64,000 nt of DNA from Riptortus pedestris (Eukaryota > Arthropoda > Insecta > Hemiptera > Alydidae): positions 140,705,501-140,769,500 of the forward strand of contig CM032232.1 in the NCBI GenBank assembly GCA_019009955.1, in the 5' to 3' direction. Below, one piece after another: positions 22,901 to 33,680 of this stretch. The first letter of the stretch is position 1. Each line of letters begins with the position of its first letter. Made by a program: the position numbers and the translations under genes. The notes beneath the pieces were generated by a model, which saw only the letters and a list, made by a program, of their open reading frames with translations, made no database searches and had not been told where the DNA came from.

Positions 22901-25572
22901 CCCCCCTCCCCGGTCCGATTTCAGCCGTTAAGGAACATAATTTTGTAATTTTACATGAAACGCATACATATCCAGTTTGGTCAAATAAAAATTGCGTCCC
23001 TCTAGAGTTGCAAGTAAGTGAATGTGTATGTACGTAGTAAGGTCCATAAGTTTCCAGGCTGGCCTGCTTGCCTTCCTTCAAACGTGCCGGGAGCTGCACG
23101 CCTATGCAGGTCCATGCCTGCTCACTCCATACCCATCGCCCGAACTTCCTCAGTCTTGTCAGTCAGTGTCCAGCCTTAAAGGAAACTCCCCATTTTTACA
23201 ATGTTTAAACTCGAGTACCGTGCGGTAATTAAATTCTTTTGTAAAGAGGGTCTTACTCCTGCGCAAATTAAAGAGCGCTTGGATTGTGTATACAGGCAGT
23301 CCTCCCCCTCGTATTCCACAGTGAAAGAATGAGCAAAATTATTTAAGTTAGGGAAAGAAAGTCTAGAAGATGACCCACGTCCCGGTCGCCCACTGGAAGC
23401 TGTCACTTCTGAAACATCCAACTTGAGGAATCTGAATTGCTGTCGGACCGATGACCTAAAACCAAGGGAATAGCAGCGAGGTTGGGGCTTTCAAAAACAA
23501 GTGTTTTGAGGATCATCAAAGAACATTTGCATATGAACAAGGTTAGTGCAAGATGGATTCCAAAAATTCTTTCAGCTCATCAAAAACAGGAACGAGTTCA
23601 CTGCTGCAATGAATTTTTACGCGAGTATAATGCCGACCCAAAGAATTTTTTGGACTCAATTGTAACTGGGGATGAGACAATGATGGTTCTATATTATGAC
23701 CCACTCAGCAAAAGAGAGTCCATGGAATGGAGAAGACCAGGAGAAGCGCCTCCTTTAAAGGCAAAAGTCACGCAGTCAACAAAAAAGATAATGGCCACAA
23801 TTTTTTGGGACTGTAAAGGAATACTATTGATAGATTTTAAAGAAAGGAATACCACAATGAATGGTGAGTATTATGCAGCTCTACTTCACAGGTTAAGAGA
23901 CGCCATTAAAGAGAAGAGGCGTGGGAAGTTAAGCAGAGGCGTCCGCCTCCTTCACGACAATTCCCCTGTCCACACAGCATTGATTTCCAAGGCCGCTGTG
24001 AAGGACTGTGGATTCCAAGAAATCTCTCACCCACCCTACAGCCCAGACTTGGCCCCTAGTGATTTCTACCTTTTCTCAAAATTAAAATCTGACCTTCGTG
24101 GAAGGCGATTTAACACCGACGAAGAGCTCCAAGTAGCAGTGGAAGAACATTTTTTTAACAAAGAAGAAAATTATTTTTTTCATGGTATAGAAATGTTGCC
24201 AAAGCGTTGTAATAAGTGTATTGAACTTAGAGGAGAATATATTGAAAAACAGTAAAACCAGTTTTTTTTCTTTCACCTTTCCTTCTATCCCAGGCCGGAA
24301 ACTTTTGGACCTTACTACGTATATGTACATATGTGTGAGTATATATTGAATATTGTTACGTTTTTATTACCAAACCAGTAATAAACGTTGATAATAAGAG
24401 TTCTTTTGGATTGCAAAATTAAACACACACAAGTTTCACAGTTTTTAACACTGCACAGTTTATTTAACAATGCACAATACACTTGGTTAATTATTCTTAA
24501 TTACTGCTCACAATATGCACTGATAGCGTCACTGTTCTTGTTATTACACAGTCCAATAATTCACTCACGGTCACTGAAATTCACAGAAAGAGGGCACTGC
24601 ACTGTCCTTTACTTCACGAAGTTAACGGCACTGCACTGTCTTAAACACGGCACTAAACTGTTACTTACAGTCACGGCACAACACTGTTCTTCACATAAAA
24701 ACACTTTACCGCAGTCGCACTGTAGCACTATACGCACATGATGGCAGCTGAGAGCAAACTGACTCGGGCACTGTCAGGGTCCCTTATATATAGCTTGTCG
24801 GCAAACATCAAACAGAATGGCCAGAAGGGGCTAGACACGTTCCTGGAACATACGCGGCCCTAATTAGATGCTGCCGGCGCCACTAGTCTTCGGTCGGCTC
24901 CTTTCATGTCCTTCGTACCTTCCAAATACGCGGCTCTCTCTCTCTGCTAATCCTTCATGTAATTAATCTTCGCAACAATATCATTTCGAACAAACCCACA
25001 TTTCACCAAAATTTTACGATCCGCTGGAGCTGCAAGCCAAGAAACCGCATCACACGAAAAATTCAATGCTCATCGTGGAAGTCTACATCAAGTTGACTAT
25101 TGTCTTCTTTTTTTCAGGCAAAGGAATTCAATATACTACTCTACCAACTAATGATTGACGATAAAACTAACGAGATGCCCAAGAATGTGAGTATTTTCTT
25201 TTACTTTTAATGACACTTTCAAAGTACTCCTAACCACTCCTTTTTACTTTTTCCCCTATTTACAATTTAATACAAACTAATATTTAATGAATCATTGAAA
25301 GGATTGTGTAACTGCATTTTAGCTAGTAAAAAGTAGTCTGTGATTACATAACTATGAGTAAAAAATGGAAAAAAAAAAGTTACAAACAAAAATTAAATAA
25401 CAACTATTAAATAAATTCCACTCCCCTCCCTTTCCCCTGTCTAATTTCTGCCGTTAACGAACTTGGTCTTTATTTTTACAAAAAACGTTTAAATATCCAG
25501 TTTGGTAACGATCAAACAAAAATTACATTTGTTATCATCATACATTCTCAATAAAAAAACATACAAGAACAG

Positions 25573-25627
<55 letters not shown>

Positions 25628-28600
25628 ACAACTCATTGTAAAACAAATATGTATCCCGAAATTCATTTTTTTCAGAAGAAGTTGAGGCTGCACATAGCAA
25701 TGAAAAGAGAAGTAGTGTTTACTGCTTGTGGCTTTTTCACATTGGACTATAGATTGGTCCATTCAGTAAGTTGCATTTTCACAATAGCTATATTAAAACT
25801 GCAGTTCAACATTCATTGCCAAATTTAATCATATTTTTGAATAAATGAACTAGAAATTTGGTGTCTATTTGGTCAATCAATGAACCTGCATAGAAAAAAT
25901 GAGATTGTGAAATTTCAGGGAAGTGGGTGAGAATTAAACTGATGAAAAAAATATATAAAGTCCACAGGGGCTGTGTAAGCTAAGCAAATTTGTCACGAGC
26001 TAATGATTTCAACTCACCACCTAGTTTCTATTTCTTCTGTAGGGTTATACAAGGGGAAGGTGATGATGAAGGAAGAATCAGAAGGTCCCAACAAAATACG
26101 TCTGTTCAGTTGAAAATAAAGAAATATAATTAGGCAGCAGTAACAATACATAACTGTAATCATACGAAATAAGTAGTAATAAATAATAAAATAAAGACTT
26201 ACCTCACGTGGCAGGCACAATAAAAACACAGATGGAATAAGCCCGCGTGTTGCGTTGAGGTAATGATGACGGCAGTCCCATCAATAACCTCGCTGCTGTC
26301 TCTTTGGCGATAGCCTCAAGCTGGGGAGGTATCAACAGGATTATACCCGGTTCCAAATTCAGGCACTAAAATAGTAGTAATATGTTATCTGCTGCTCTGT
26401 AGTCGCGAAGAATCGCTAGCTGAATACCTCACAGTAGTGTAGGTTAGTTTCGCATGCATGTTGCTGGAAGCAGTCACATTTGTCATGGTAAACTCTGTTA
26501 AGCGTTATGATGATCGCTGCGCAACAAAACTGTCTGCCTAGTTTTAGCAGGAAAAACTGCGGAACACATGAGCTCCACGAGGTAGCCCTTTTTCGGCGTG
26601 GTAACTTTTGATCTACTTGTCAGTTCCGCAACACTCCCGTAGTTTGTCGCCTGGCCATCCTGGGCGAGAGACTGTGACAAAGAGAGGGCCGGGCAGTCCG
26701 AGGTGAGGGTCACAAAGGCAAGAGAAACGTTCTAGACTAAGAGATGGGTGCTAGAGCTAAAGAGATACCGACCCCTGTCCCGAATACCTCTCCAGTGGGT
26801 GCTGGAACAGGTAGTTAGGAAAGGGAAGGCTTGTGTTGATTGCCTGAGGGATTCAGCTAATAACAATCCCTCCGGCCTCCCAAGTACTGTATTTTACAAT
26901 TATAAAATACTTAGAATTTCAATTCCATTTTTAATAATGGTAGCGACAAGGTAGGAAAAAATGCTACGGCAGCATTTCGCTGTTCTCAGGTCCGTGGTAG
27001 CTTACTCCGGGAGCCGTGTCCTGTAGAGGTAGTAGTTCTGGTGGAGGCCGGTTGCAAGTGAAGAGATCTCCGTTGTTGTTCTATGCTGGAAGTTGTAAGG
27101 AGCCACTGCCTTTGCTGCGGAGTTCTTGCAGGCGAGATTCCTTCTCTGATTTTTTTTCCGTTCCCTCTACTCCGTTAGTGGGAGGCGCGCTGGAACATCT
27201 CACTGAGGCACCGCCAAAGTCACCGGGGCGGTGGCTGTCGGTGTATGTGGTAGCACTGCTGGAGTTATCAGAGGCGCTTATCAGGAGCGGCTATATTCTA
27301 GGCCACCGTGGTTCTGGCTGGTGTTCCAGGGGGTGCTGCATTCGCCGAAGAAGATGGCATTGCTTTCGATGACGTAAGCAACGCTGTAGTTGGGTAGGCC
27401 GCAATATTAGTCGGTGGGAGTGCTGCAATTATCAGCGTTGTGGCTGCGACAGTCGGTGCTGGCGTTGTTAGAGCCCTGTGTGCGGTGACCTGTTTAGATA
27501 GCAGGGCTACGGCAGTCGGCTGTCTTTCTGGCGGAGCCCGGGGAAAATGACCCGGTAGTCTCTGGCCGTATCAAGGTCTGCGCAGCTATAGCCCTTCTGC
27601 AGTGCTTTTCATTAGGGTCTGAGTTCTACCTCGTACCTCCTCACACATACCAGTGGTTCTATGAGCTGAGCATAGTCCGCACTGCTGCAGGGCCTTTTCG
27701 TACTCGATGTTGGGCTGCAGGATTGCTGCTTTTCGCCGCTGGGCAGAAGCAGTTGTGTGCCCTTTGCGGCGTTCGCCTGTCATCGTCGCGGTTGATGAGG
27801 CTTCCATTCCCTTGCCGCGAGCCCCACGTTGGTTGCCAGTCACCCTATATGAGCGCTCCGACCTCGGCGAGTGACGATGAGAAAGACGGAGCAGGAAGTC
27901 AAAGGGAAGGAAGCAGTTCCAGAATAAGTTTTACGTAAAGGTCTATGGATGGACGGGTACTGACTCCTCTTCCGAAAACCTTCCCAGTGGGTGCTAGAGC
28001 AGGTCACGAGGAAGAGGTGGCGTTTATTGATTGGCTGAGAGATTCAGCCAGTAACAAGTTGTGAATTCGACCTCGAAACCGCTCATTTCTCTTTAGGCAT
28101 TAGTTAATATCAATGTTAAAAAAGTATTTAAGGATGAAATGTTTTATACAATAGACAAAAGTATTTAAATAATTAAAAGGGAAAAGAATCAATCTTTACA
28201 GAGTGAAAAGTATAAGAGAATTCAGCTAACCTCAATTGGTGTTCAAGCCCAACCAACATATGCCTCTATAACAGTGGTTTCCAATCTTTACGCTACTACG
28301 CCTCCCCGAAAGAAAACATTTTTTTGTACGCCTCCCCAATTTATTATTATTTTAATATACATATACATTATATATGTATATAATAAATATATAAATAATA
28401 TAAAATAAATTTTATGTTACGATATTAAGTTACATTTATTTGTACATATTATGGTATATGTTTTTATTTAAAATTTTTGGCACCTCCCCTGGCAATGGTT
28501 GCCGCCTCCCCAGGGAGGCTCGCCTTCCAGGTTGGAAACCGCTGCTCAATAATGAAGGAGGAGCAAGTGGCTGCTAGTTCTAAGCCGTCATCTTAAAAAA

Positions 28601-30022
28601 GTACGGATTCAAACATGGTCAGTGCAGATAAAATAAAGCGTTGAAAATGTGAGGAAGACCGCATGCAGCGACAAGAACGTCCACCGGACCTCGCACCAGG
28701 AAGCAAAGGATTTGCCATTTGTGCTTTTACCAGGAACGATTCCAAGCTAAGGCAATCAAGTGTCGACAGCCTTGCGATTAGAAGCTCTCTAACTCTAAGA
28801 AACCGGAACAGGAAAACTAGAAGTAGCGACGGCAGTTGCTACGAACTCCCACCGCCGATTATTTGTAATCGATCAATAGTTCCGAAGCCTATAAGACACC
28901 AGAACTGCACTCTCAGTGTTACCAGCAAAGAAGGGAATTGCAGCCAATGGGACCATAATTGAGGCGGAAGTTGACCTAGCGGTTCACCCTAGCAGATGTA
29001 GGACAACCTTTAATTGGGGCAGACCTTCTTTATCACTATCAAATAATGGTCGATCTATCTGGCAGTTAGCTGTCGATAAAACTACAGATTTGAAGTCAAA
29101 AGGAAACCAGTAAACGACGCAGTGTCTGCCCTTTATATCGTATATAAATAAGAATTTCCTACGCCCATCGAACGTCAGTGAACTCCGACGATTCTTAGGT
29201 ATGGTCAATTTTTACCGTCGATGCATTTCCCACGCGGTAGAAATTCAATGCTCGCTGAACGCATACGTGTGTAGAACGAAGAAGAAGGACAAAACTCCGA
29301 TCATTTGGAAGGAGGAAGGTATCAATGCCTTCGAGGGTTATAGAGATGATATTCGCAATAGGGTTGTACTTGTTCATCCTAAGCCCAACGCAGAATTAGT
29401 ACTGGCCTGTAATGCTTCCATCGTTGCTATGAGAGCAGCTCTACAACATCAGGGGGCAGATACATGGAAACCTCTGGGTTTCTTCTCACGTAGTTTGAGT
29501 CGGCGCAACGCAACTACTTCACCTACGACAGGGAGTAACTTGCAATTCATGGGGCCATGAAACGTTTCTGGCCATACATCAAGGGACGACATTTCGTTAA
29601 ATGGATCGACCGTAAACCTCTGCTTTATGCATTTTGACAGAAGTCGGAAACCTCCACCCCAATGCAAATTCCACTTCTGAACAAAGTAATGTCTCTGCCC
29701 TGTCTCTCCAAGTGTGTGCACTTATAAAATAATGTCTACTCCCTGTTCCTTAAGTTCATGTACTCATAAAGGAATACCTATTCTAGCCAATACGTAGTAT
29801 TCACTGGAAGTTAAATTATAATGTCTGTTTCGATACATGCTAATTAATTATTTCTGTCTATATTTACAGATGATTGCTGCAGCAACAACATATTTAGTGA
29901 TTCTCATTCAATTTGGCCAACCAGCCTCTTCCACAATGACTACAAGCAATGAAGAGGGAAACCAAACTATTCCCTCGAACTTTACGTACTCAACTAATGA
30001 TTCTACCTCTGGAGATTATTAA
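19918..30022 (+). CDS. Gustatory receptor B, four exons, 394 aa
   Basis: Insect chemoreceptor of the Gr family, a seven-transmembrane channel-type protein with inverted topology. Exons: 19918-20790 (residues 1-291), 25118-25186 (292-314), 25676-25765 (315-344), 29870-30022 (345-394), all in phase 0. Exon 1 starts at AAGATGGCG (MASVSVVKGRF) and ends ITKH|GTAAGT. Exon 3 carries FTACGFFTLDYRLVHS and exon 4 the diagnostic TYLVILIQF (residues 351-359), the hallmark Gr C-terminus. The protein runs 35 residues past the motif in a Ser/Thr-rich tail with three N-glycosylation sequons (NQT, NFT, NDS), unusual because most Grs stop soon after it. Introns hold a mariner, a solo LTR, hAT and gypsy relics. 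Exon 1 is richer in GC than exon A. The 3' exons are probably shared with exon A. Confidence 0.88.
21143..21366 (-). mobile_element. tRNA-derived SINE in Gr intron
   Basis: Family blocks in minus orientation with a near-perfect target duplication (TTCCCTTTAGTT before, TTCCCTTTTGTT after). Head GCGGCCAACCTGAGCCCC. Confidence 0.8.
21650..22035 (-). mobile_element. TA-HINE 5'-half fragment
   Basis: Degenerate. Ends GACGCAGCCCCTGCGTGATG in minus orientation, preceded by AGCCTTCAGCAAACTCCC. No 3' end. Confidence 0.5.
22868..23012 (+). mobile_element. TA-HINE central fragment
   Basis: Contains GACCCCTCCCCCCTCC, GGTCCGATTTCAGCCGTTAA and CAGTTTGGTCAAATAAAAATT, matching the block just before (TA)n in other copies. 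It abuts the mariner element. Confidence 0.6.
23037..24315 (+). mobile_element. Mariner element (DD34D), inactivated, inside Gr intron 1
   Basis: Terminal inverted repeats GTAAGGTCCATAAGTTTCC at the left and the inverse of GTAAGGTCCAAAAGTTTCC at the right, flanked by TA (the wider flanks are TACGTA on both sides). About 1.28 kb, full-length size for mariner. It carries a damaged transposase gene. Confidence 0.88.
23201..24255 (+). pseudogene. Mariner transposase, one stop and one frameshift
   Basis: Starts MFKLEYRAVIKFFCKEG. The N-terminal helix-turn-helix part runs 43 codons to TGA at 23330-23332, where a Trp (TGG) is expected in the TVKxW motif. The frame continues as LGKESLEDDPRPGRPLEAV, then shifts between about 23430 and 23470. 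From 23470 an open frame of about 260 codons covers the second HTH (LGLSKTSVLRIIKEH) and the catalytic domain: TGDETM (first Asp), LLHDNSPVH (second Asp) and APSDFYLF (third Asp), 34 residues separating the last two. It ends at TAA 24253-24255. The catalytic core is intact but the N-terminus is broken. Confidence 0.9.
24354..24977 (-). mobile_element. Solo LTR, inverted relative of 13683-14261
   Basis: On the minus strand it begins TGTTGCGAAGATTAATTAC and ends AAAAACGTAACA. ATAT flanks both sides (24350-24353, 24978-24981), the same target sequence as the other copy. About 45 bp longer than that copy, with many substitutions, so an independent insertion. Confidence 0.8.
25118..25186 (+). CDS. 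Shared Gr exon 2
   Basis: Acceptor CTTTTTTTCAG, donor AAGAAT|GTGAGT, 23 codons in phase 0 (AKEFNILLYQLMIDD then KTNEMPKN). It corresponds to the short intracellular stretch before the conserved FTACGFF segment in Gr proteins, the usual position of a small exon in this family. Confidence 0.85.
25400..25625 (+). mobile_element. TA-HINE central fragment with (TA)n, in Gr intron 2
   Basis: CACTCCCCTCCC, CGTTAACGAACTTGGTCTTT, CAGTTTGGTAACGATCAAAC, then (TA)n at 25577-25622. The right end of the (TA)n lies about 50 bp upstream of exon 3. Confidence 0.65.
25676..25765 (+). CDS. Shared Gr exon 3
   Basis: Acceptor CATTTTTTTCAG, donor CATTCA|GTAAGT, 30 codons in phase 0. Encodes KKLRLHIAMKREVV and FTACGFFTLDYRLVHS, a strongly conserved Gr block just before the last membrane segment. 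Confidence 0.9.
25951..26020 (+). mobile_element. TA-HINE 5'-end fragment
   Basis: AAAGTCCACAGGGGCTGTGT followed by AGCTAAGCAAATTTG. Truncated. Confidence 0.5.
26040..28070. other. GC-rich block of unknown origin in Gr intron 3
   Basis: About 2 kb of much higher GC than the rest of the intron, with direct repeats of about 110 bp at 26750-26875 and 27945-28065 (shared CCAGTGGGTGCTGGAACAGG-like core and TTCAGC-AGTAACAA). Several overlapping frames of 70-118 codons on both strands are Ser/Gly/Arg-rich and match nothing I know. A minus-strand frame at 27586-27843 has a Cys/His cluster (CGLCSAHRTTGMC). A degraded retroelement with gag-like sequence is possible; I cannot assign it. Confidence 0.35.
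28272..28544. mobile_element. hAT-type MITE
   Basis: Inverted ends CAGTGGTTTCCAATCTT and inverted CAGCGGTTTCCAACCTGG. The putative 8-bp target duplication is CTCTATAA against CTCAATAA (one mismatch). 273 bp with an AT-rich centre, no coding capacity. Confidence 0.75.
28650..29680 (+). mobile_element. Ty3/gypsy pol fragment
   Basis: 29140-29560 encodes the junction of reverse transcriptase and RNase H of a Ty3/gypsy polymerase: SELRRFLGMVNFYRRCISHA, DKTPIIWKEEG, LVHPKPNAELVLACNAS and WKPLGFFSRSLS. Upstream 28660-29110 carries broken pieces that look like protease and early reverse transcriptase (IAANGTII), with frameshifts and missing segments including the YxDD core. Plus orientation, same as the host Gr gene. 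Inactive. Confidence 0.8.
29870..30022 (+). CDS. Shared Gr terminal exon with TYLVILIQF
   Basis: Acceptor CTATATTTACAG at 29869; 50 codons then TAA at 30020-30022. Begins MIAAATTYLVILIQFGQ, the seventh membrane segment and Gr signature, then a polar tail with sequons NQT, NFT and NDS. Insect Gr C-termini are extracellular, so the tail could be glycosylated (inference). Confidence 0.92.
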   Translation: MIAAATTYLVILIQFGQPASSTMTTSNEEGNQTIPSNFTYSTNDSTSGDY

Positions 30023-30089
30023 TAATTTCTTTTTTTATTGTAATTATGCTATATAAATATAATATATCTTATGTTTATTGCTATTGTTG

Positions 30090-30287
30090 TTTACTAACAT
30101 CCACTTGCTTGATACTATTGCCGATTGGGATGGGTTATCTACGGGTCGCCATCCTTTTCTAGCCAGAGTGGACCTAGGATTTTTAGTGAGTTTGTGATTA
30201 AATAAATTCCTATTGCTCAAAGGGGAAATGAACCCATGCCTCTAGATTTACCAAATTTATGAAGACCAACCCCTAATCTGAGCTCCA
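30090..30287 (-). mobile_element. tRNA-derived SINE, diverged
   Basis: Minus orientation, GATGGGTTATCTACGGGTCG, CCTTTTCTAGCCAGAGTGG, AAATAAATTCCTATTGC and CTAATCTGAGCTCC. Just 3' of the Gr terminal exon. Confidence 0.7.
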
Positions 30288-30519
30288 TATTATGATTAAT
30301 TAATTGTTTTTTACTTCTTATAAATTAATTTTTACTTCTTCTTCTCACTTATTTATATACTCATTGAGCAAATTAACCTCCATGAATATGTTTGTCACTT
30401 CGGCTTTATCTATGCTGATTTACCATGCATTGTTTGATTTATGACATCAAGTACAAAGACAGTAAATCTTAAACTCACTAAGGGAAAAATAGAGTACAGA
30501 ATTTGAGCAGTCATTTCAT

Positions 30520-30575
30520 CACATGAAACCCCTCTTTAGTTGACACTCTCCCTAGGTGACGGACTTTTTATGATA
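30520..30575 (-). mobile_element. TA-HINE 5'-end fragment
   Basis: CTAGGTGACGGACTTTTTATG, the inverted 5' terminus only. Confidence 0.5.
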
Positions 30576-31560
30576 ACAGTAGTGAAACGTAGTTATTTCA
30601 GTTTATTTGGCTAGAGAAAAAAATGGGTAAACCAAATAAGAAACACATCAAGATTTAATAAATTAAGACAACTTTATTAAAAAATAATCATAAAATAAAA
30701 ACATTATTACATTTTTATAAAAAACAGTTCTGTTTTTTTCCCATTATTTTCTTATTTGTTATATTATTTATTTACATCCACTTTGTTCTACTACAGCTAT
30801 TTGGGATGAGTTATCTACAGGTTACCACCCTTTTCTAGCCAGGGTGGGACTAAAATTTTATTTAATAAGTTCGTCACTAAATAGATTCCTTTTGCCCAGG
30901 CGAGAATCGAACTTGCCACTCTAGGTTTACCATGTGAGGTTAAGGGCTTTAACTCACACAGCATTTTCTTATTTAACTCATTTTTTTTATTCTAAAAATC
31001 TTATTAAGTCTACTATATTTTTTGAATATGAATTTCATTATTATCCAGCAAGGAGCTATGTGCCCTTCGTAATTCTTTTTCAGAGGATTTATCAGTTATA
31101 CCTTTAGAGTATTTTATAACTGAGTTGTCAGGACCTCACAACTGCTAACTAGTACTTACACAGTACCCAGTATATAGTAGTCAAACTTTTTTGTAAAAAC
31201 TACCTCAAAATTTTACATATTCACTTTTAAGAAATAGTTTAAGATTGATCACACGTATGTCAATTCCAAAATTTCTCATTTTTAAAAAATAAAAACTAAG
31301 TTTCCCACAACTGTAAAATTAGTGAGGATGAACACGTTTCCCCACTTAGGCTTCCAAAATATTCTGGCAGAGTTCTTCCTATAACAGCAAATTCTTTTCT
31401 TTATTACACAGACTATTGACTATAAGATATGCTACGAACTTCACCCCACCCCCTTGAACTTTGTTAGGGATCTCGAATTATTTTTTGAAATATCGGCCAA
31501 AAATGTGTCCAATAACTTTCCCATAAAAAAAAAGAAAAAAGATATATATATTTCCATTTT
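30576..31560. repeat. Segment duplicated at 34545-35090 (copy A)
   Basis: Shares with the second copy AATAAATTAAGACA, the ATAAAATAAAAACAT run, ATTTTCTTATTTGTTATATT, the same SINE at the same site and, after it, TTGTTAGGGATCT. Copy A keeps about 430 bp after the SINE that copy B lacks. Confidence 0.6.
30758..30962 (-). mobile_element. tRNA-derived SINE (in duplicated segment A)
   Basis: Perfect 12-bp target duplication ATTTTCTTATTT at 30746-30757 and 30963-30974. Minus orientation. Confidence 0.85.
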
Positions 31561-32900
31561 TCTTTATATTCTATTGCACAGCGGGAAATTTGTGATTCAT
31601 TGTTTTTTTTTCTTTAAATAAGTAATTTACACCTTTCACTTCTCATGAAGCCTTTTCAGGAGCTTTATGCAACTATATCTAGCACAGTTTCCTACAATAC
31701 CTTTCACCCAGAGAGCAATGTCAAGACTAATTTAAAATTGTATACTCTATAGAGATCATCTGATTTTATAACAATTCTTTACAATCAATATCAATAATAA
31801 ATAAATTTTCTGACAAATATTACTGTTACTTAATTTCATTGTAAAAAAAGTTGGTAATAACACTAAATGCAATGAATCAAATGCAGATTTTATATGGGTT
31901 ATCTAACAAAACAAAAAATGATTTATTTGTGTATACTGATTCACAACTTTTTTCCTTATTTTTTTTTTTTTTTATAATTTAGATTTTCTTTATAAAAAAG
32001 TGGCCAAAATTTATTGGAGTTTCACAACCATCCTTACAATTTTTTTAAACATTCTTATATAAAGAACTATTATAAATGCTATATGAAGCTTATTTGGAGA
32101 CAGATTTTTCTATTTCATTACCATCTATTCTATTTATGTCCTTTTATCCACTTGTAACAAATTTCTATCTGGTTTTCTTGTGCTACGTATGCCGAATACC
32201 ATGTGTTTACATTATGGGCACAAGTATATTTGATCGCTAAATATAATTTTACTTATTTAATTGGCCCACTCATCTAAAAACTAAATCTATATGGTTTTTG
32301 AGCTGAATCTGATAACTTGTGCAACTGATTGTTAATCTTCAGGTACATTGTGTCAACACAGTCTAAACTAATAGTTAAATATAATACTATTATAGTTGTT
32401 AAATCAGACATTGAGTACCTAAATTAGCTAAATCCTTTTCTGAAATTTAATGAGAGATAACTATTTCACACCTTGTCCAATAAGTTTTTCCAATTTAATT
32501 TTTTCATTTTGATGGTAAATGTCATAAATGCATAAGTTACCTCTTTAATGGTCATAAAAAAAAAAAAATCATTGATCTTTTAAAAATATTCAGTTACCTT
32601 TCCACCCCTCCCCAAATTGACACTGTTTTGTATAGTATTTCAATTTAGAGAAACTATATGCATAAGAACATTAAAGCAGAATTATTTTGCAATAAAATTA
32701 CAGCTTATAATGCTCAATTTCAGTACATGGCGGAATGAAGAATTCCTAAATGGAGTAAAGAGGGAAAAGTAGATATATAATCAAGTAGAGCTAATATTGC
32801 CATGGAATATAAACATATGATTTATGAGCTTTTATTCAAATTATGTTTTTCTGATGCGGCTTTTGACTGTATAGAGCTGATTTTGAGTTCAATTCAATTC
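31561..32900. other. AT-rich intergenic stretch, nothing recognised
   Basis: Between the Gr 3' end and the SLC19 3' end. No exons, RNA genes or clear repeat ends. Confidence 0.35.
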
Positions 32901-32904
32901 TTTT

Positions 32905-33518
32905 TGTAGGAGCAGTGTAAACTAAGACAACACACAGTGTAAGCAGATTTTCCTTCCATGTGCTACAATATGACACGTACATGATTTCAGCTCACCACCT
33001 ATTCTCTATTTCTTACATAGTAAGACGCCTATATAATGAGGAACTTAAATTTAAGGGACTGGAAGTACATACTGATGAAATAAAGTGAAAATTGGTGATG
33101 AGCAGAAATGAAGGTTACTGAAGGCTCAAAACCAAAAGTGCAAATAAGTTGGTTAATATTCGAGTTAGAGAAAACATGTATAACTGTAAAGTTATAATAG
33201 TTAAATGGTTAAATAATATTTTTAAATCGGGCTCATAAAAATGATGGTATGATTTTTGATTCCCCTTCCCCCTGGTCCAATTTCAGGCATTAAAGAATTT
33301 GATTAAGTTTGACTTGAAAAACTTAAATACCGAGTTTGGTAACAATCAAACTAAAGTCCTGACCACTAGAGCATTAACAGACAAATATAAATATAGTTTT
33401 GAAGAGATCTCATTTTCATCATCCCTAAGAAGGATCAACGAACATTAGAAGAAATTTTGAATTTTGAAAATCTTGTCACGAGTATAACCTCAATAACTTG
33501 TTTCCATTAAGGAAAATA
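32905..33518 (+). mobile_element. TA-HINE copy, diverged, nearly full length
   Basis: GTAGGAGCAGTGTAAACTAAG, AAGCAGATTTTCC, CCCCTTCCCCCTGGTCC, GAGTTTGGTAACAATCAAAC, a short TATAAATATAG in place of (TA)n, and a decayed 3' palindrome. It belongs to the subfamily whose 5' part reads CAGCTCACCACCTATTC. Confidence 0.6.
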
Positions 33519-33680
33519 AATAAAGCTCAAAGAAAAAATAAATAAACAAAATGAAATTGTTATAATTTCATGAATTCAGCTAGTTTTCATACTCAATGCC
33601 TCAGATATAATAAATTAATTGATTATATATACATATATATGTTCGTATGTGTTCCAGACACACTCATCATTAAATAGACA

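Noticed and set aside
13683..24977. Composite element bounded by the two inverted LTRs
   Set aside because: Each LTR has its own ATAT duplication and the two differ by many substitutions and about 45 bp, so they are independent solo LTRs.
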